DNA of 64,000 nucleotides, taken from positions 1 to 64,000 of the forward strand of contig NZ_CP072793.1 in the NCBI RefSeq assembly GCF_017901175.1. Direction: 5' to 3'. This document shows, piece after piece, positions 27,811-36,366 of the stretch. How positions within the stretch are numbered: position 1 is the stretch's first letter; each line of letters starts with the position of its first letter. A program made the translations under genes and the position numbers. The stretch is from Thiothrix unzii. Lineage in GTDB: Bacteria > Pseudomonadota > Gammaproteobacteria > Thiotrichales > Thiotrichaceae. The notes beneath the pieces were generated by a model. It did no database searches. It was not told where the DNA came from and saw only the letters and a list, made by a program, of their open reading frames with translations.

Positions 27811-30800
27811 ATGAACGATTCTCCACATAAGACTCCGCCGCATACCCAGCACAATTTGGGTATGGCTGGTGGCATGGCTAAGGCATTTATTACTTCGCCA
27901 TTGTCACTGTTGTTGCTGCTGGCTTTTTTTGCCGTCGGTGTTTTGGGGATGTGGGTGACACCACGTCAGGAAGACCCGCAGATTTCGGTGCCGATGGTGG
28001 ATATTTTTGTCCGTTATCCGGGAGCTTCCGCGCAGGAAGTGGAAAATCTGATTTCCCGCCCGCTGGAAAGCATCATGTCGGAAATGACCGGCGTTGATCA
28101 CGTTTACTCGTATTCAGCCCGTGAACAAGCAATGGTCACGGTGCAATTCGTGGTGGGCGAACAGCTTGAGCCGTCATTGGTTAAGCTGTATGACAAGCTG
28201 GCTTCCAATAAAGACCGCATTCCGATGGGGGTGCAAGAGCCGCTGATAAAACCCAAAGGCGCGGATGATGTGCCGTTAGTGACCCTGACTCTGTGGTCAA
28301 ATGCGGTGGACGATGCCAACCTGCGTTTAGTGGGTTTGGATGTACTGCAAAGCTTGCGCGAAGTCGCGAATACCAGCCAAAGTTTTGTGGTGGATGGGCG
28401 GCATGAAGAGTTGCGCGTCGAAATTTTACCCGAACGTTTAGCTACTTTTGGCGTATCGCTGGAACAGGTGGCGGGCGCGGTACGCATGGCGAATACCGAG
28501 CGTAATACCGGCGCGGTCGAGCCGGATCAGCGCGTGTTTAAAGTTTACAGCGGGGCATTCCTTAACTCGGCGGAAGACGTGAAGCGTCTGATGGTAGCGG
28601 TGGTGGAAGGTCGTCCGGTTTATGTGCGTGATGTGGCAACCGTTACCGAAGGCCCCAGCGATGCGAGTCGTTCAGTGGGTTATTACACCGGGCCTGCTGC
28701 ATCTGAGGGTGTTGAGCGTGCGGATAACGCACCCGCAGTTACCTTGGCGATTGCTAAAAAGCACGGTACGAACGGGGTTGATGTCGCCAATGCGGTGATG
28801 GAGAAATTAGAAGTCCTCAAGGGGCGCGTGATTCCCGATAACGTCAATGTGTCGGTAACGCGCAACTACGGTGAAACCGCCAAAACCAAGGTGGATGAGC
28901 TGATTTTTAAGCTGTTCGTTGCTACAGGCATCGTTACGATTTTGGTGTGGTTCTTCCTCGGCTGGCGAGCTTCCGGGGTGGTGCTGATTGTTATCCCGGC
29001 GGTTATTACCACGACAGTATTTTCCGCTTGGCTACTCGGTATGACGATTGACCGGGTGAGTTTGTTTGCGTTGATTTTCTCCATCGGGATTTTGGTCGAC
29101 GATGCGATTGTGGTGGTGGAAAACATTTATCGTCGCTGGTTATTGATTGGTGATACCGATGTGCCGACAGCGGTGGATGCGGTGCGTGAGGTGGGCAATC
29201 CGACCATTTTGGCGACTGCCACGGTCATTGCCGCGCTGTTACCGATGGGGTTTGTGAGCGGCATGATGGGGCCGTATATGTTGCCAATCCCGGTATTGGG
29301 TTCGGTAGCAATGGTGATTTCCCTGTTTGCGGCTTTTGCGTTTACCCCTTGGTTAACTAATCGTTTTAGACCGTCGTTACAAAGTTTGCACGAAGCGGCT
29401 GAAAAAGAGCACAAGCAAGCGGCTCGCATGGAAAGGTTGTTCCGGGGTTTAATCGTGCCGTTGGTGACGAATCGTAAAAAGGGTTACCTCTTTTTAGCCA
29501 GTATCGTGGTGGTATTCTTCGTATTCATGCTGATGTTTTACCCCATGAAAGCCGTGCGGGTGAAAATGTTGCCGTTGGACAATAAGCCAGAATTCAACGT
29601 GGTGCTGAATATGCCGGAAGGCACGGCTTTGCCCGTCACCGCTAACTTGATTCACTCAATGGCAGGCAAGCTGAAGGAAATTCCTGAAGTTACCGCGTTG
29701 CAAACCTATACCGGCACTGCCTCACCGTTTAACTTTAACGGTTTGGTGCGTCACTATTATTTGCGTCAACAATCTTGGCAGGCTGACATTCAGGTGCAGT
29801 TGACGGACAAGCACGACCGTGACCGTACCAGCCATGAGATTGCAGTGGAAGCTCGCGCTTTACTCAAGCCGTTGTTGCTGGGGACTGGCGGTAAGCTGCA
29901 AGTGGTGGAAATGCCGCCGGGGCCGCCAGTGTTACAGTCAGTGGTGGCAGAAATCTACGGGCCGGATGCGAATACACGTCGCCAAGTTGCCAACGATTTA
30001 ACCAAAATGTTTGAATCAGCGGAAAACTTGGATGATGTGGATAATCTGATGGAAGAAGACCACGACATCCTGCGTTTCATCGTGGATTCGGATAAAGCGC
30101 AACGCAACGGCATTACTGCTGAAGACGTGAACCGCACCTTGGAAATGGCGATGGGCGGCTTTATTTTAGGCGACATCAAGAAAAACGCGCTGATTGATCC
30201 TAGTCGCATTGTGATGCAAGTGCCGTTGAGTGCGCGTTCACAGATTTACCGTTTATCGCAGTTGCCGGTGACTAATCGCGTGGGGCAGTTTGTGCCGTTG
30301 CACGAGTTAGGGACGTTTGTATTCGATAAACAGGATAAGCCGCTGTACCGTAAAGATTTACGCTCGGTGGAATTTGTTACCGCTGAAACCGTGGGGCGTT
30401 TAGCCGCACCGGTTTATGGGCAAGGTCAGGTGGAACAACTGTTGGCGGATGCTAATAACGGTGAAGGTTATCTTTCCCCGGATGGTACACGCTTGCTGGA
30501 TGAGGCGTATTGGTTGAAATCACCGGAAGGGGTGGAAGGAAAGTCTGCCTTTGAATGGGGCGGTGAATGGACGGTGACGTGGGAAACTTTCCGCGACATG
30601 GGGATTGCGTTTGCCGCTGCCTTGGTGCTGATTTATATGCTAATCGTGGCGCAATTTGGGAATTTCACCTTGCCCGCGATTATTATGGCTCCAATTCCGT
30701 TGACCCTGATCGGGATTGTGCCGGGGCATTGGTTGATGGATGCGGAATTTACCGCTACCTCGATGATTGGTTTTATTGCCTTGGCGGGGATTATCGTGCG

Positions 30801-31539
30801 TAACTCGATTTTGTTGGTCGATTTTGCACGGGAAGCGGTTGCTAACGGCGAAACGGTGCTGGAAGCAGTGATTCATTCCTGCGAAGCGCGGACTCGCCCG
30901 ATCATTATTACTGCTTTGGCATTGTTTGGCGGGTCGATGGTCATTTTGTCTGACCCCATTTTTCAAGGCATGGCGGTTTCCCTGATCTTCGGGGGCGCGG
31001 TGGCGACCTTGTTGACCCTGTTGATTATTCCATTGGGTTGTATCAGTGCAGGAAACTCTATGGGAACTTGCGCCAGCGGTGATGAACCGCCGGGTGGTGG
31101 TTCTGGTGGTCAAGCACCGACACCGAGCAAACCGGGTAAATCGGCTGGCGCAGTGGGTAAAGAAATTGCAACTTACGCCGGTATGTACGGTGTTGCTATC
31201 GCCAAAGGTACGCTGCAAGGCGTGGGCGGTTGGTTTGCAGCCGGACGTAAATGGTGGCGTGGGCGCGGTAAAAAATCACCGCAGAAACTCTCAGTAGTGG
31301 CTCCAGTGGCAGCAAAGCCTGCACCTGCTCCCACTCCCGCACCAGTAATCACGCCGCCGGAACCGGTGGTAGTAGTGACCGCGCCTGTCGCAGTCAGCAT
31401 GGACAAGGACGAGACTGAAATCGTGATGCAACCCGTTGAAACAGCGGTAGATGCGGACGCGGATTCGGTTTCCACCGAGACGAAGGAACGGAAAAAAGCC
31501 CCGGCTAGACGCGGGATAAAATTGAAGACGGATATTTAA
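27811..31539 (+). CDS. RND efflux transporter permease with long C-terminal tail
   Basis: This proton-driven inner-membrane RND pump of the AcrB/MexB-like HAE family has the TM4 signature GILVDDAIVVVENIYRR near residue 425, two large periplasmic loops, and the second half with GIIVRNSILLVDFAREA. The substrate cannot be told. At 1,242 residues it is about 200 longer than usual. The RND part ends near residue 1070 (LTLLIIPLG). The remaining 170 residues form a Gly/Pro-rich segment, a helix, a basic stretch (RKWWRGRGKK), an Ala/Pro repeat, an acidic region and a basic end (KERKKAPARRGIKLK). By topology this tail is cytoplasmic. It is preceded by the frameshifted adaptor and followed by a secreted Ala/Pro-rich protein. 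Confidence 0.92.
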   Translation: MNDSPHKTPPHTQHNLGMAGGMAKAFITSPLSLLLLLAFFAVGVLGMWVTPRQEDPQISVPMVDIFVRYPGASAQEVENLISRPLESIMSEMTGVDHVYSYSAREQAMVTVQFVVGEQLEPSLVKLYDKLASNKDRIPMGVQEPLIKPKGADDVPLVTLTLWSNAVDDANLRLVGLDVLQSLREVANTSQSFVVDGRHEELRVEILPERLATFGVSLEQVAGAVRMANTERNTGAVEPDQRVFKVYSGAFLNSAEDVKRLMVAVVEGRPVYVRDVATVTEGPSDASRSVGYYTGPAASEGVERADNAPAVTLAIAKKHGTNGVDVANAVMEKLEVLKGRVIPDNVNVSVTRNYGETAKTKVDELIFKLFVATGIVTILVWFFLGWRASGVVLIVIPAVITTTVFSAWLLGMTIDRVSLFALIFSIGILVDDAIVVVENIYRRWLLIGDTDVPTAVDAVREVGNPTILATATVIAALLPMGFVSGMMGPYMLPIPVLGSVAMVISLFAAFAFTPWLTNRFRPSLQSLHEAAEKEHKQAARMERLFRGLIVPLVTNRKKGYLFLASIVVVFFVFMLMFYPMKAVRVKMLPLDNKPEFNVVLNMPEGTALPVTANLIHSMAGKLKEIPEVTALQTYTGTASPFNFNGLVRHYYLRQQSWQADIQVQLTDKHDRDRTSHEIAVEARALLKPLLLGTGGKLQVVEMPPGPPVLQSVVAEIYGPDANTRRQVANDLTKMFESAENLDDVDNLMEEDHDILRFIVDSDKAQRNGITAEDVNRTLEMAMGGFILGDIKKNALIDPSRIVMQVPLSARSQIYRLSQLPVTNRVGQFVPLHELGTFVFDKQDKPLYRKDLRSVEFVTAETVGRLAAPVYGQGQVEQLLADANNGEGYLSPDGTRLLDEAYWLKSPEGVEGKSAFEWGGEWTVTWETFRDMGIAFAAALVLIYMLIVAQFGNFTLPAIIMAPIPLTLIGIVPGHWLMDAEFTATSMIGFIALAGIIVRNSILLVDFAREAVANGETVLEAVIHSCEARTRPIIITALALFGGSMVILSDPIFQGMAVSLIFGGAVATLLTLLIIPLGCISAGNSMGTCASGDEPPGGGSGGQAPTPSKPGKSAGAVGKEIATYAGMYGVAIAKGTLQGVGGWFAAGRKWWRGRGKKSPQKLSVVAPVAAKPAPAPTPAPVITPPEPVVVVTAPVAVSMDKDETEIVMQPVETAVDADADSVSTETKERKKAPARRGIKLKTDI

Positions 31540-31558
31540 TTGTTTGGAAGGAATGACG

Positions 31559-32506
31559 ATGAAAATGTTTAATAAAAAACGTTTAGCAGTCACCGTTGCC
31601 GCTACCTCGGCAACCTTGGCAATGCTTAGCATGAATGTTGGGGCTGCAACGGATTTACCTGAGCCGCCGCCTGGCCCGTTTGTCAGCGTTGGTGAAGCAG
31701 CTACAACAGCAGCAGCTCCAGCAGTTGCAACAGCAACAGCCAGTGCTCCAGCAGCAGGCGCACCTGCGGCAGCAGCAACAACAGCGGAAGGGGCGGCAAC
31801 CGTTGCGCCAGCCGTTACTGCTCCTGTAGCAGGCACTGCACCAACCGCTCCGGCAGCACCTGAAGCACCGGTTGCACCAGTGGCTGTTACTGCACCTGAA
31901 GCACCAGTTGCGCCAGTGGCTGCTATTGCACCTGAAGCACCAGTTGCGCCAGTGGCTGCTATTGCACCTGAAGCACCAGTTGCACCAGTGAGCGAAGTGA
32001 AAGCTCCAGAAGCGCCAGCCGCTCCATTGAGCGAAGTGAAAGCACCTGAAGCTCCGGCAGTTCCAGCACCAGCGCAACAAGCCGCTGCTGCTGAACCAGC
32101 AGCCGCAGCACCGGCAGCAGCGAGTGCGCCAGCAGAACCTGCTGTGCCAGCCGTGCCGCCAGTGCCAGCACAAATTGCTGCTGTACCAGCCGTGCCGACA
32201 CAGCCAGAAGCACCAGCAATGCCAGTCGCGCCACAAGCACCGACACAACCTGCTGCACCTACCCCAGTTGTTGCGCCAAACATGCCAACACCACCGCAAC
32301 CACCAGCGGCTTACTACTACTTGTACGCTATCCCGATGCCTGCAATGCCAGAAGGTAGTGCACAAGGCGGCGCGACAGCACCACAAGGTCAGCCAATGGT
32401 AATGCCAGTACCTGCGCAAGGTTACGGTATGCAGCCAATGCCAGCTCCTGCGCAGGCAGCACCCGCAGCCGCAGCACCACAAGCCCCTGCGCCTGTGCAA
32501 CAGTAA
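31559..32506 (+). CDS. secreted Ala/Pro-rich repeat protein
   Basis: I do not recognise this 315-residue protein. It has a clear Sec signal peptide (about 1-30, ending NVGAA), and almost all of the rest is Ala, Pro, Val, Thr and Gln. A tandem array of 12-13 residue repeats of the APEAPVAPVAAI type lies at about residues 100-165, with two later copies carrying a charged SEVK. It has no visible fold and is probably an extended periplasmic spacer. GGAAGGA lies six bases before the chosen ATG. It sits between the RND permease, whose own tail has a similar Ala/Pro stretch, and the ParA-type ATPase. Confidence 0.75.
   Translation: MKMFNKKRLAVTVAATSATLAMLSMNVGAATDLPEPPPGPFVSVGEAATTAAAPAVATATASAPAAGAPAAAATTAEGAATVAPAVTAPVAGTAPTAPAAPEAPVAPVAVTAPEAPVAPVAAIAPEAPVAPVAAIAPEAPVAPVSEVKAPEAPAAPLSEVKAPEAPAVPAPAQQAAAAEPAAAAPAAASAPAEPAVPAVPPVPAQIAAVPAVPTQPEAPAMPVAPQAPTQPAAPTPVVAPNMPTPPQPPAAYYYLYAIPMPAMPEGSAQGGATAPQGQPMVMPVPAQGYGMQPMPAPAQAAPAAAAPQAPAPVQQ
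31856..32050 (+). repeat. 36-base tandem repeat inside the Ala/Pro-rich gene
   Basis: Units of 36 bases (12 codons, GCACCTGAAGCACCAGTTGC and onward) start at 31856, 31892, 31928 and 31964. The units at 31892 and 31928 are identical. A diverged 39-base unit at 32000 and a partial unit at 32039 follow. The in-frame unit length keeps the protein open, so copy number may vary between strains. Confidence 0.85.
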
Positions 32507-32535
32507 GCCGTTAACCCGGATGAAGTGAGCCATAC

Positions 32536-33159
32536 ATGATTACGCTGATTGGGAATCTCAAAGGTGGAACCGGCAAAAGCACGGTCACGTTTAACTTAGC
32601 GTTATGGGTTGCAACACGTCACAACAAGCATGTGATTGTGTATGACCTAGACCCGCAAGCTACTACGTCGGATGCATTTGAAATTCGCGCGGATGAAGGT
32701 TATTTGCCCGCGATTGTCCCGGTGCGCACCGCTGAGACACTAGGTACGGAAGGGAAAAATTCCGAAGTACTTGTGGATATGGGTTTAGCGGACATGGCAG
32801 CATTGGAAATTGCGGTGCGTAAAGCGGATCGCATTCTGATACCGATTGCGCCCAGCCAAGCCGATGTCTGGTCAACGCAGCGTTTTCTGAAAATGGTGAG
32901 CGACATCCGTGGTGATCAAGCGGTTGAACTGCTTGGCGTTATCAACCGCGCGGATACCCATCACGCCGTTCGTGAAACAGCGGAAGCGGCGGAAGCCATG
33001 CAAATGTTGGGTAATATCCGCCTGCTTGAACCTCGCTTGTATATGCGCACGACATACCGGCGTTCTTTCAGCGAAGGTTTAGCAGTGTTTGAAATGGAAC
33101 CCCGTTCCAAAGCGGCTGCGGAAGTCGAGGAACTGGGTCGATTACTTTATCCGGTATAA
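32536..33159 (+). CDS. ParA/MinD-type ATPase
   Basis: This 207-residue cytoplasmic P-loop ATPase of the ParA family has the deviant Walker A KGGTGKS (9-15) with both signature lysines and the Walker A' region YDLDPQATT (36-44). No N-terminal DNA-binding domain is present, as in small type Ib ParA or orphan ParA proteins that position membrane or cytoplasmic complexes. There is no ParB-like partner next to it. It lies between two membrane or export proteins of the RND locus, 29 bases after the Ala/Pro-rich gene and 46 before the TPR gene. I infer that it places the efflux or envelope complex in the cell. Confidence 0.9.
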   Translation: MITLIGNLKGGTGKSTVTFNLALWVATRHNKHVIVYDLDPQATTSDAFEIRADEGYLPAIVPVRTAETLGTEGKNSEVLVDMGLADMAALEIAVRKADRILIPIAPSQADVWSTQRFLKMVSDIRGDQAVELLGVINRADTHHAVRETAEAAEAMQMLGNIRLLEPRLYMRTTYRRSFSEGLAVFEMEPRSKAAAEVEELGRLLYPV

Positions 33160-33205
33160 ATACATACTTTCTAATAACTCTGGGGTCTAAGAAAAGGAGA
33201 TTCAG

Positions 33206-33922
33206 ATGAATATTTTACGTTGGTTGATGAAACATCCGATTATGCTGGCATGGTTGCTGGCGATAACTGCCATCCTGTTGAATTTTGGATTGGGTGGTAA
33301 TAAAGCGGGTACTGCGCATAAAGAAGTTGCCCAAGTTGATGCAGCACATCAAGCAGCACCAGCGGCTGCGGCTGATCATGGGCAAGCACCTGCTGCGGCA
33401 ACGCAAGCTGCTGCACCACAACAGGCCGTTGTTGCTACTGAAACTGCACCCGTTGCAGCGGCAGCAGCACCTGTTGCTACTGAAGCCGCCGCACCGGTAA
33501 CAACAGCAACAGCACCTGAAGCAGCACCCGCTGTAACAGCCGCTGCACCCGTTGCTACTGTTGAAGTACCGTCTGCACCAGCCGCCGCTGCAGTAGTAAC
33601 ACCTGAAGCAGCCACTGCACCAGTAGCGGATGCGAACAGTGAAGCTGATTTGCTGCGTGCTGCACGTGAAGCATACTGGAGCAACGAGTTTGACAATGCC
33701 GCTGGTTTTTACACCTCATTGTTGAAGCAAACGCCTGATTCTTTGCAATACAAGGGTGAGCTGGCGAACGTTTTCTGGAAACAAGGCAATTCACAACAAG
33801 CGGCTGCTTTGTTTGCTGAACTCGCGCCACAATTGCAGGCACAAGGTCGTAGCACCGAAGCGAACAATATGCGTTTGTACGTGGAAATGGTTGACCCTGC
33901 TTTAGCGAAGACGATTAAATAA
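33206..33922 (+). CDS. membrane-anchored Ala-rich protein with C-terminal TPR-like domain
   Basis: I do not recognise this 238-residue protein as a named family. It has one N-terminal membrane helix (about 12-31, PIMLAWLLAITAILLNFGLG), a long Ala/Pro/Val/Thr-rich periplasmic linker (about 40-145) and a C-terminal helical region with TPR-like helices (EAYWSNEFDNAAGFYTSLL, ELANVFWKQGNSQQAAALF). AAGGAG lies six bases before the start. It is followed by a strong terminator, so it is the last gene of the first transcript of this block. A role as an assembly platform reaching into the periplasm is inference from the build. Confidence 0.75.
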   Translation: MNILRWLMKHPIMLAWLLAITAILLNFGLGGNKAGTAHKEVAQVDAAHQAAPAAAADHGQAPAAATQAAAPQQAVVATETAPVAAAAAPVATEAAAPVTTATAPEAAPAVTAAAPVATVEVPSAPAAAAVVTPEAATAPVADANSEADLLRAAREAYWSNEFDNAAGFYTSLLKQTPDSLQYKGELANVFWKQGNSQQAAALFAELAPQLQAQGRSTEANNMRLYVEMVDPALAKTIK

Positions 33923-33925
33923 TAA

Positions 33926-33966
33926 AAAGGCAGCACGGGGTTTGACAGATCCCCGTGCCTGCCTTT
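33926..33966 (+). terminator. strong hairpin after the TPR gene
   Basis: A 15-bp nearly perfect stem (AAAGGCAGCACGGGG pairing with CCCCGTGCCTGCCTTT, one bulge) with a 10-base loop starts four bases after the stop codon. The run behind it is short (TTT then ATTG). It separates the RND-ParA-TPR genes from the coiled-coil and dynamin genes. Confidence 0.8.
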
Positions 33967-34031
33967 ATTGTCGTAACAACGATAAATAATAATATGACCA
34001 CCCAAAGGAAAATGATGATGTTCACACCACG

Positions 34032-34048
34032 CACGTTAAAGTAACGTG
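34032..34048. promoter_or_regulatory. palindrome upstream of the coiled-coil gene, possible operator
   Basis: CACGTTA-AAG-TAACGTG is a perfect 7-bp inverted repeat with a 3-base centre, 73 bases before the next start codon and behind the terminator. Its size and symmetry suit a dimeric regulator. The regulator is unknown. Confidence 0.45.
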
Positions 34049-34121
34049 AAATTGCATTCACAGTATCGGGTCAGCCATTAATGAAATCAGTGTTTCAGGC
34101 AGCCCGCGATAGGAGCCAAGT

Positions 34122-34913
34122 ATGGAAAAAGCAGATAACGCCTCAAGCATCACCGAAGTGGTGCACGAACTGCACGGTGTTGAGGACGAGTTGCAGCACT
34201 TTGAGGAGAAGCAAGTCAATGTGACGCGCACTTTGCAGATGATTGTGTATCCTGCAATGGTTGCTTTTATCATACTGTCCGCTTATGGGTTTTTCTTAGT
34301 TCAATCATTGACCACCGACGTACACCGCTTAACCGAAACCATTGCGGGTATGAATAACAGCGTGCAGACCAATATGCAGAGCATTGCAGGCACGATGGAG
34401 ACAATGAGTAGTCAAATGGGTAATTTGGTCGAGTCGACCGGACACATGAGTAACAATATTGTCGGCATGAATAGCAGTACGCAGGACATGGCGGGTAACC
34501 TTCAGCAGATGAATGCTTCTACCCAAAACATGGCGGTGTCGACTTACAATATGCAGCGTGATATGTGGTCAATGAATAAGAATATTTCTGGCCCCATGAA
34601 AATGATCAATAAATTCAATCCATTCGGTAGTGATAAAACCACGCCGTATGTTGTGCCACCACCGAGCACGACGGCGGTGACACCTAACCCGTATTATAAC
34701 TACTACGGTATGCAACAGCCTGCACCATCCGCAGTGGCTCCGGCGACCAGTGCGCCTGTAGCACCTGTGGCTGCGCAACCGGCTACCCCGGAAGTGGTTA
34801 CGCCAGCCGTCGCTCCACCCGCAACACCGGCTGGGGCAGCAACGGCAAAAGATGGTCACAGCGCGGTTGAGCCGCCCAATGAACAATTACTCGCGAGTGC
34901 GACAAGAGGATAA
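34122..34913 (+). CDS. single-pass membrane protein with Met-heptad coiled coil
   Basis: I do not recognise this 263-residue protein. It has a short charged helix in the cytoplasm (about 10-35), one membrane helix (about 41-62), and a coiled coil (about 65-160) in which Met recurs exactly every seventh residue at 109, 116, 123, 130, 137, 144 and 151, continuing a Val/Ile/Met/Leu register from residue 81. A Pro/Ala-rich tail of about 85 residues follows. It resembles the signalling helices of chemoreceptors only in being a coiled coil; no HAMP or signalling tip is present. The dynamin-like gene starts two bases after its stop, so the two are co-translated and probably work together. Confidence 0.75.
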   Translation: MEKADNASSITEVVHELHGVEDELQHFEEKQVNVTRTLQMIVYPAMVAFIILSAYGFFLVQSLTTDVHRLTETIAGMNNSVQTNMQSIAGTMETMSSQMGNLVESTGHMSNNIVGMNSSTQDMAGNLQQMNASTQNMAVSTYNMQRDMWSMNKNISGPMKMINKFNPFGSDKTTPYVVPPPSTTAVTPNPYYNYYGMQQPAPSAVAPATSAPVAPVAAQPATPEVVTPAVAPPATPAGAATAKDGHSAVEPPNEQLLASATRG

Positions 34914-34915
34914 CC

Positions 34916-36352
34916 ATGACACCAGCCAAGCGAATGGAGCAGCGTTTAAAGCGTTTGCAAGAGCACCTTAAACGTGAAAATCCGGTTCTGGTAGAGGCCG
35001 TTAACCAATACCGGGAATTGGATGCCGTTGCTCAAAAGCTTGGTTTGCTGGATGGCGGGGAATCCTACGCCACGCAGATTTCGTGGTGGCCGCTGGTGTC
35101 GATTTTGGGGACATTCTCGGCGGGTAAATCCAGCTTCATCAATACTTACCTTGATGTGGATTTGCAGCGTACCGGGAATCAGGCGGTTGATGATCGTTTT
35201 ACGGTCATTACCTTTAGCCCCGATGGACAGCAACGCACTTTGCCGGGATTAGCGTTGGATGGTGATCCACGTTTTCCGTTTTACCAGATCAGCGAAGAGA
35301 TTGAGCATGTCACCACGGGTGAAGGCGCGAAAATCGACAACTACCTGCAAATGAAAGTGGCACCGAGTGAGAAATTGCGCGGTAAAATTTTGATCGACTC
35401 ACCGGGGTTTGACGCAGACGAACAACGTAAAGCGACTTTGCGGATTACCGACCACATTATTGAGCTGTCGGATTTGGTTCTGGTGTTTTTTGATGCACGC
35501 CACCCCGAACCGGGCGCGATGCAGGATACCCTAGAGCACTTGGTAAAAGGTTCGATGCGCCGCAATGACGGTAGTAAATTCCTGTTTATCTTAAATCAAA
35601 TTGACACTTCTGCGCGTGAAGATAACCTTGAAGACATCGTATCGTCATGGCAGAAAGCCTTGGTGCAACAGGGTTTGTCAGCGGGCAGTTTCCACATTTT
35701 ATTCAACGATAAGTTAGCCGTGCCCGTGCCGGATGAAAACGTGTGGGCGCGTTACGTCGCCAAGCGCGATGCCGATTATCGCCGCATTATGGCGCGGATT
35801 GATGGCGTAAATATCGAGCGGGTATATCGCATTGTGGGCGCGATGGAATCTCAGGCGAACCACATTGAGCAGCAGGCCGTGCCACGTTTACGTGAAGCGT
35901 TACAACGCTGGAAGAAACAGGTATTGATGGCGGACGTGCTGGTATTGGGTTCGTTGTTAATCGCTTTGTTTGCGATGAGCATTGAATTCGATTATTGGGA
36001 AGGCTTGTTATTTAACCCGCCTTGGTTAGCTTCTTTGCAGGGTCATACGGTATTTACTGCGATCAGCATTGCGATTCCGATTGGTATTGCGCTGGGTTTG
36101 CACCTGTTGATCCGCCAGAAATTGGCGAAACGTATTGCAGAACGTTTGGCTGTGCGTGAATCTTACGGCAGTTTGGCAGCGGCGTTCCGTAAAAGTACCC
36201 GCATTTGGCGCAGTATTTTCCTGAGCACACCTTCTGGCTGGAATAAGCGTAATCGGCGGCGTTTGGACGGTATTCGCGATGCAACGGATCGTTTTGTGCA
36301 ATATTTGAATGACCGTTTTACCAGTCCTTCCGGTTCACAGGATAAGGTGTAA
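34916..36352 (+). CDS. dynamin-like GTPase with C-terminal membrane segments
   Basis: This 478-residue GTPase of the dynamin/EngA-like superfamily has the G1 loop GTFSAGKSS (65-73), a G2 threonine in DRFTVITF, G3 DSPGFD (about 159-164) and G4 NQID (about 225). The C-terminal half has two hydrophobic segments (about 339-360 and 382-402) flanked by helices rich in Arg/Lys, so it should sit in the inner membrane. Bacterial dynamin-like proteins reshape or fuse membranes. It directly follows the coiled-coil membrane protein. The substrate membrane and role are unknown. Confidence 0.87.
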   Translation: MTPAKRMEQRLKRLQEHLKRENPVLVEAVNQYRELDAVAQKLGLLDGGESYATQISWWPLVSILGTFSAGKSSFINTYLDVDLQRTGNQAVDDRFTVITFSPDGQQRTLPGLALDGDPRFPFYQISEEIEHVTTGEGAKIDNYLQMKVAPSEKLRGKILIDSPGFDADEQRKATLRITDHIIELSDLVLVFFDARHPEPGAMQDTLEHLVKGSMRRNDGSKFLFILNQIDTSAREDNLEDIVSSWQKALVQQGLSAGSFHILFNDKLAVPVPDENVWARYVAKRDADYRRIMARIDGVNIERVYRIVGAMESQANHIEQQAVPRLREALQRWKKQVLMADVLVLGSLLIALFAMSIEFDYWEGLLFNPPWLASLQGHTVFTAISIAIPIGIALGLHLLIRQKLAKRIAERLAVRESYGSLAAAFRKSTRIWRSIFLSTPSGWNKRNRRRLDGIRDATDRFVQYLNDRFTSPSGSQDKV

Positions 36353-36366
36353 CCGGCGTGGGCTGG

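Noticed and set aside
31856-32050. CRISPR-like regular repeats
   Set aside because: The repeats are contiguous, in frame and coding, without unique spacers.
31291-32283. Long Gly/Ala-rich frame on the minus strand opposite the Ala/Pro-rich gene
   Set aside because: It is the antisense of a highly repetitive GC-biased gene, has no ribosome binding site, and its composition is what the complement of Ala/Pro codons would give. The plus-strand frame has a signal peptide and a good ribosome binding site.
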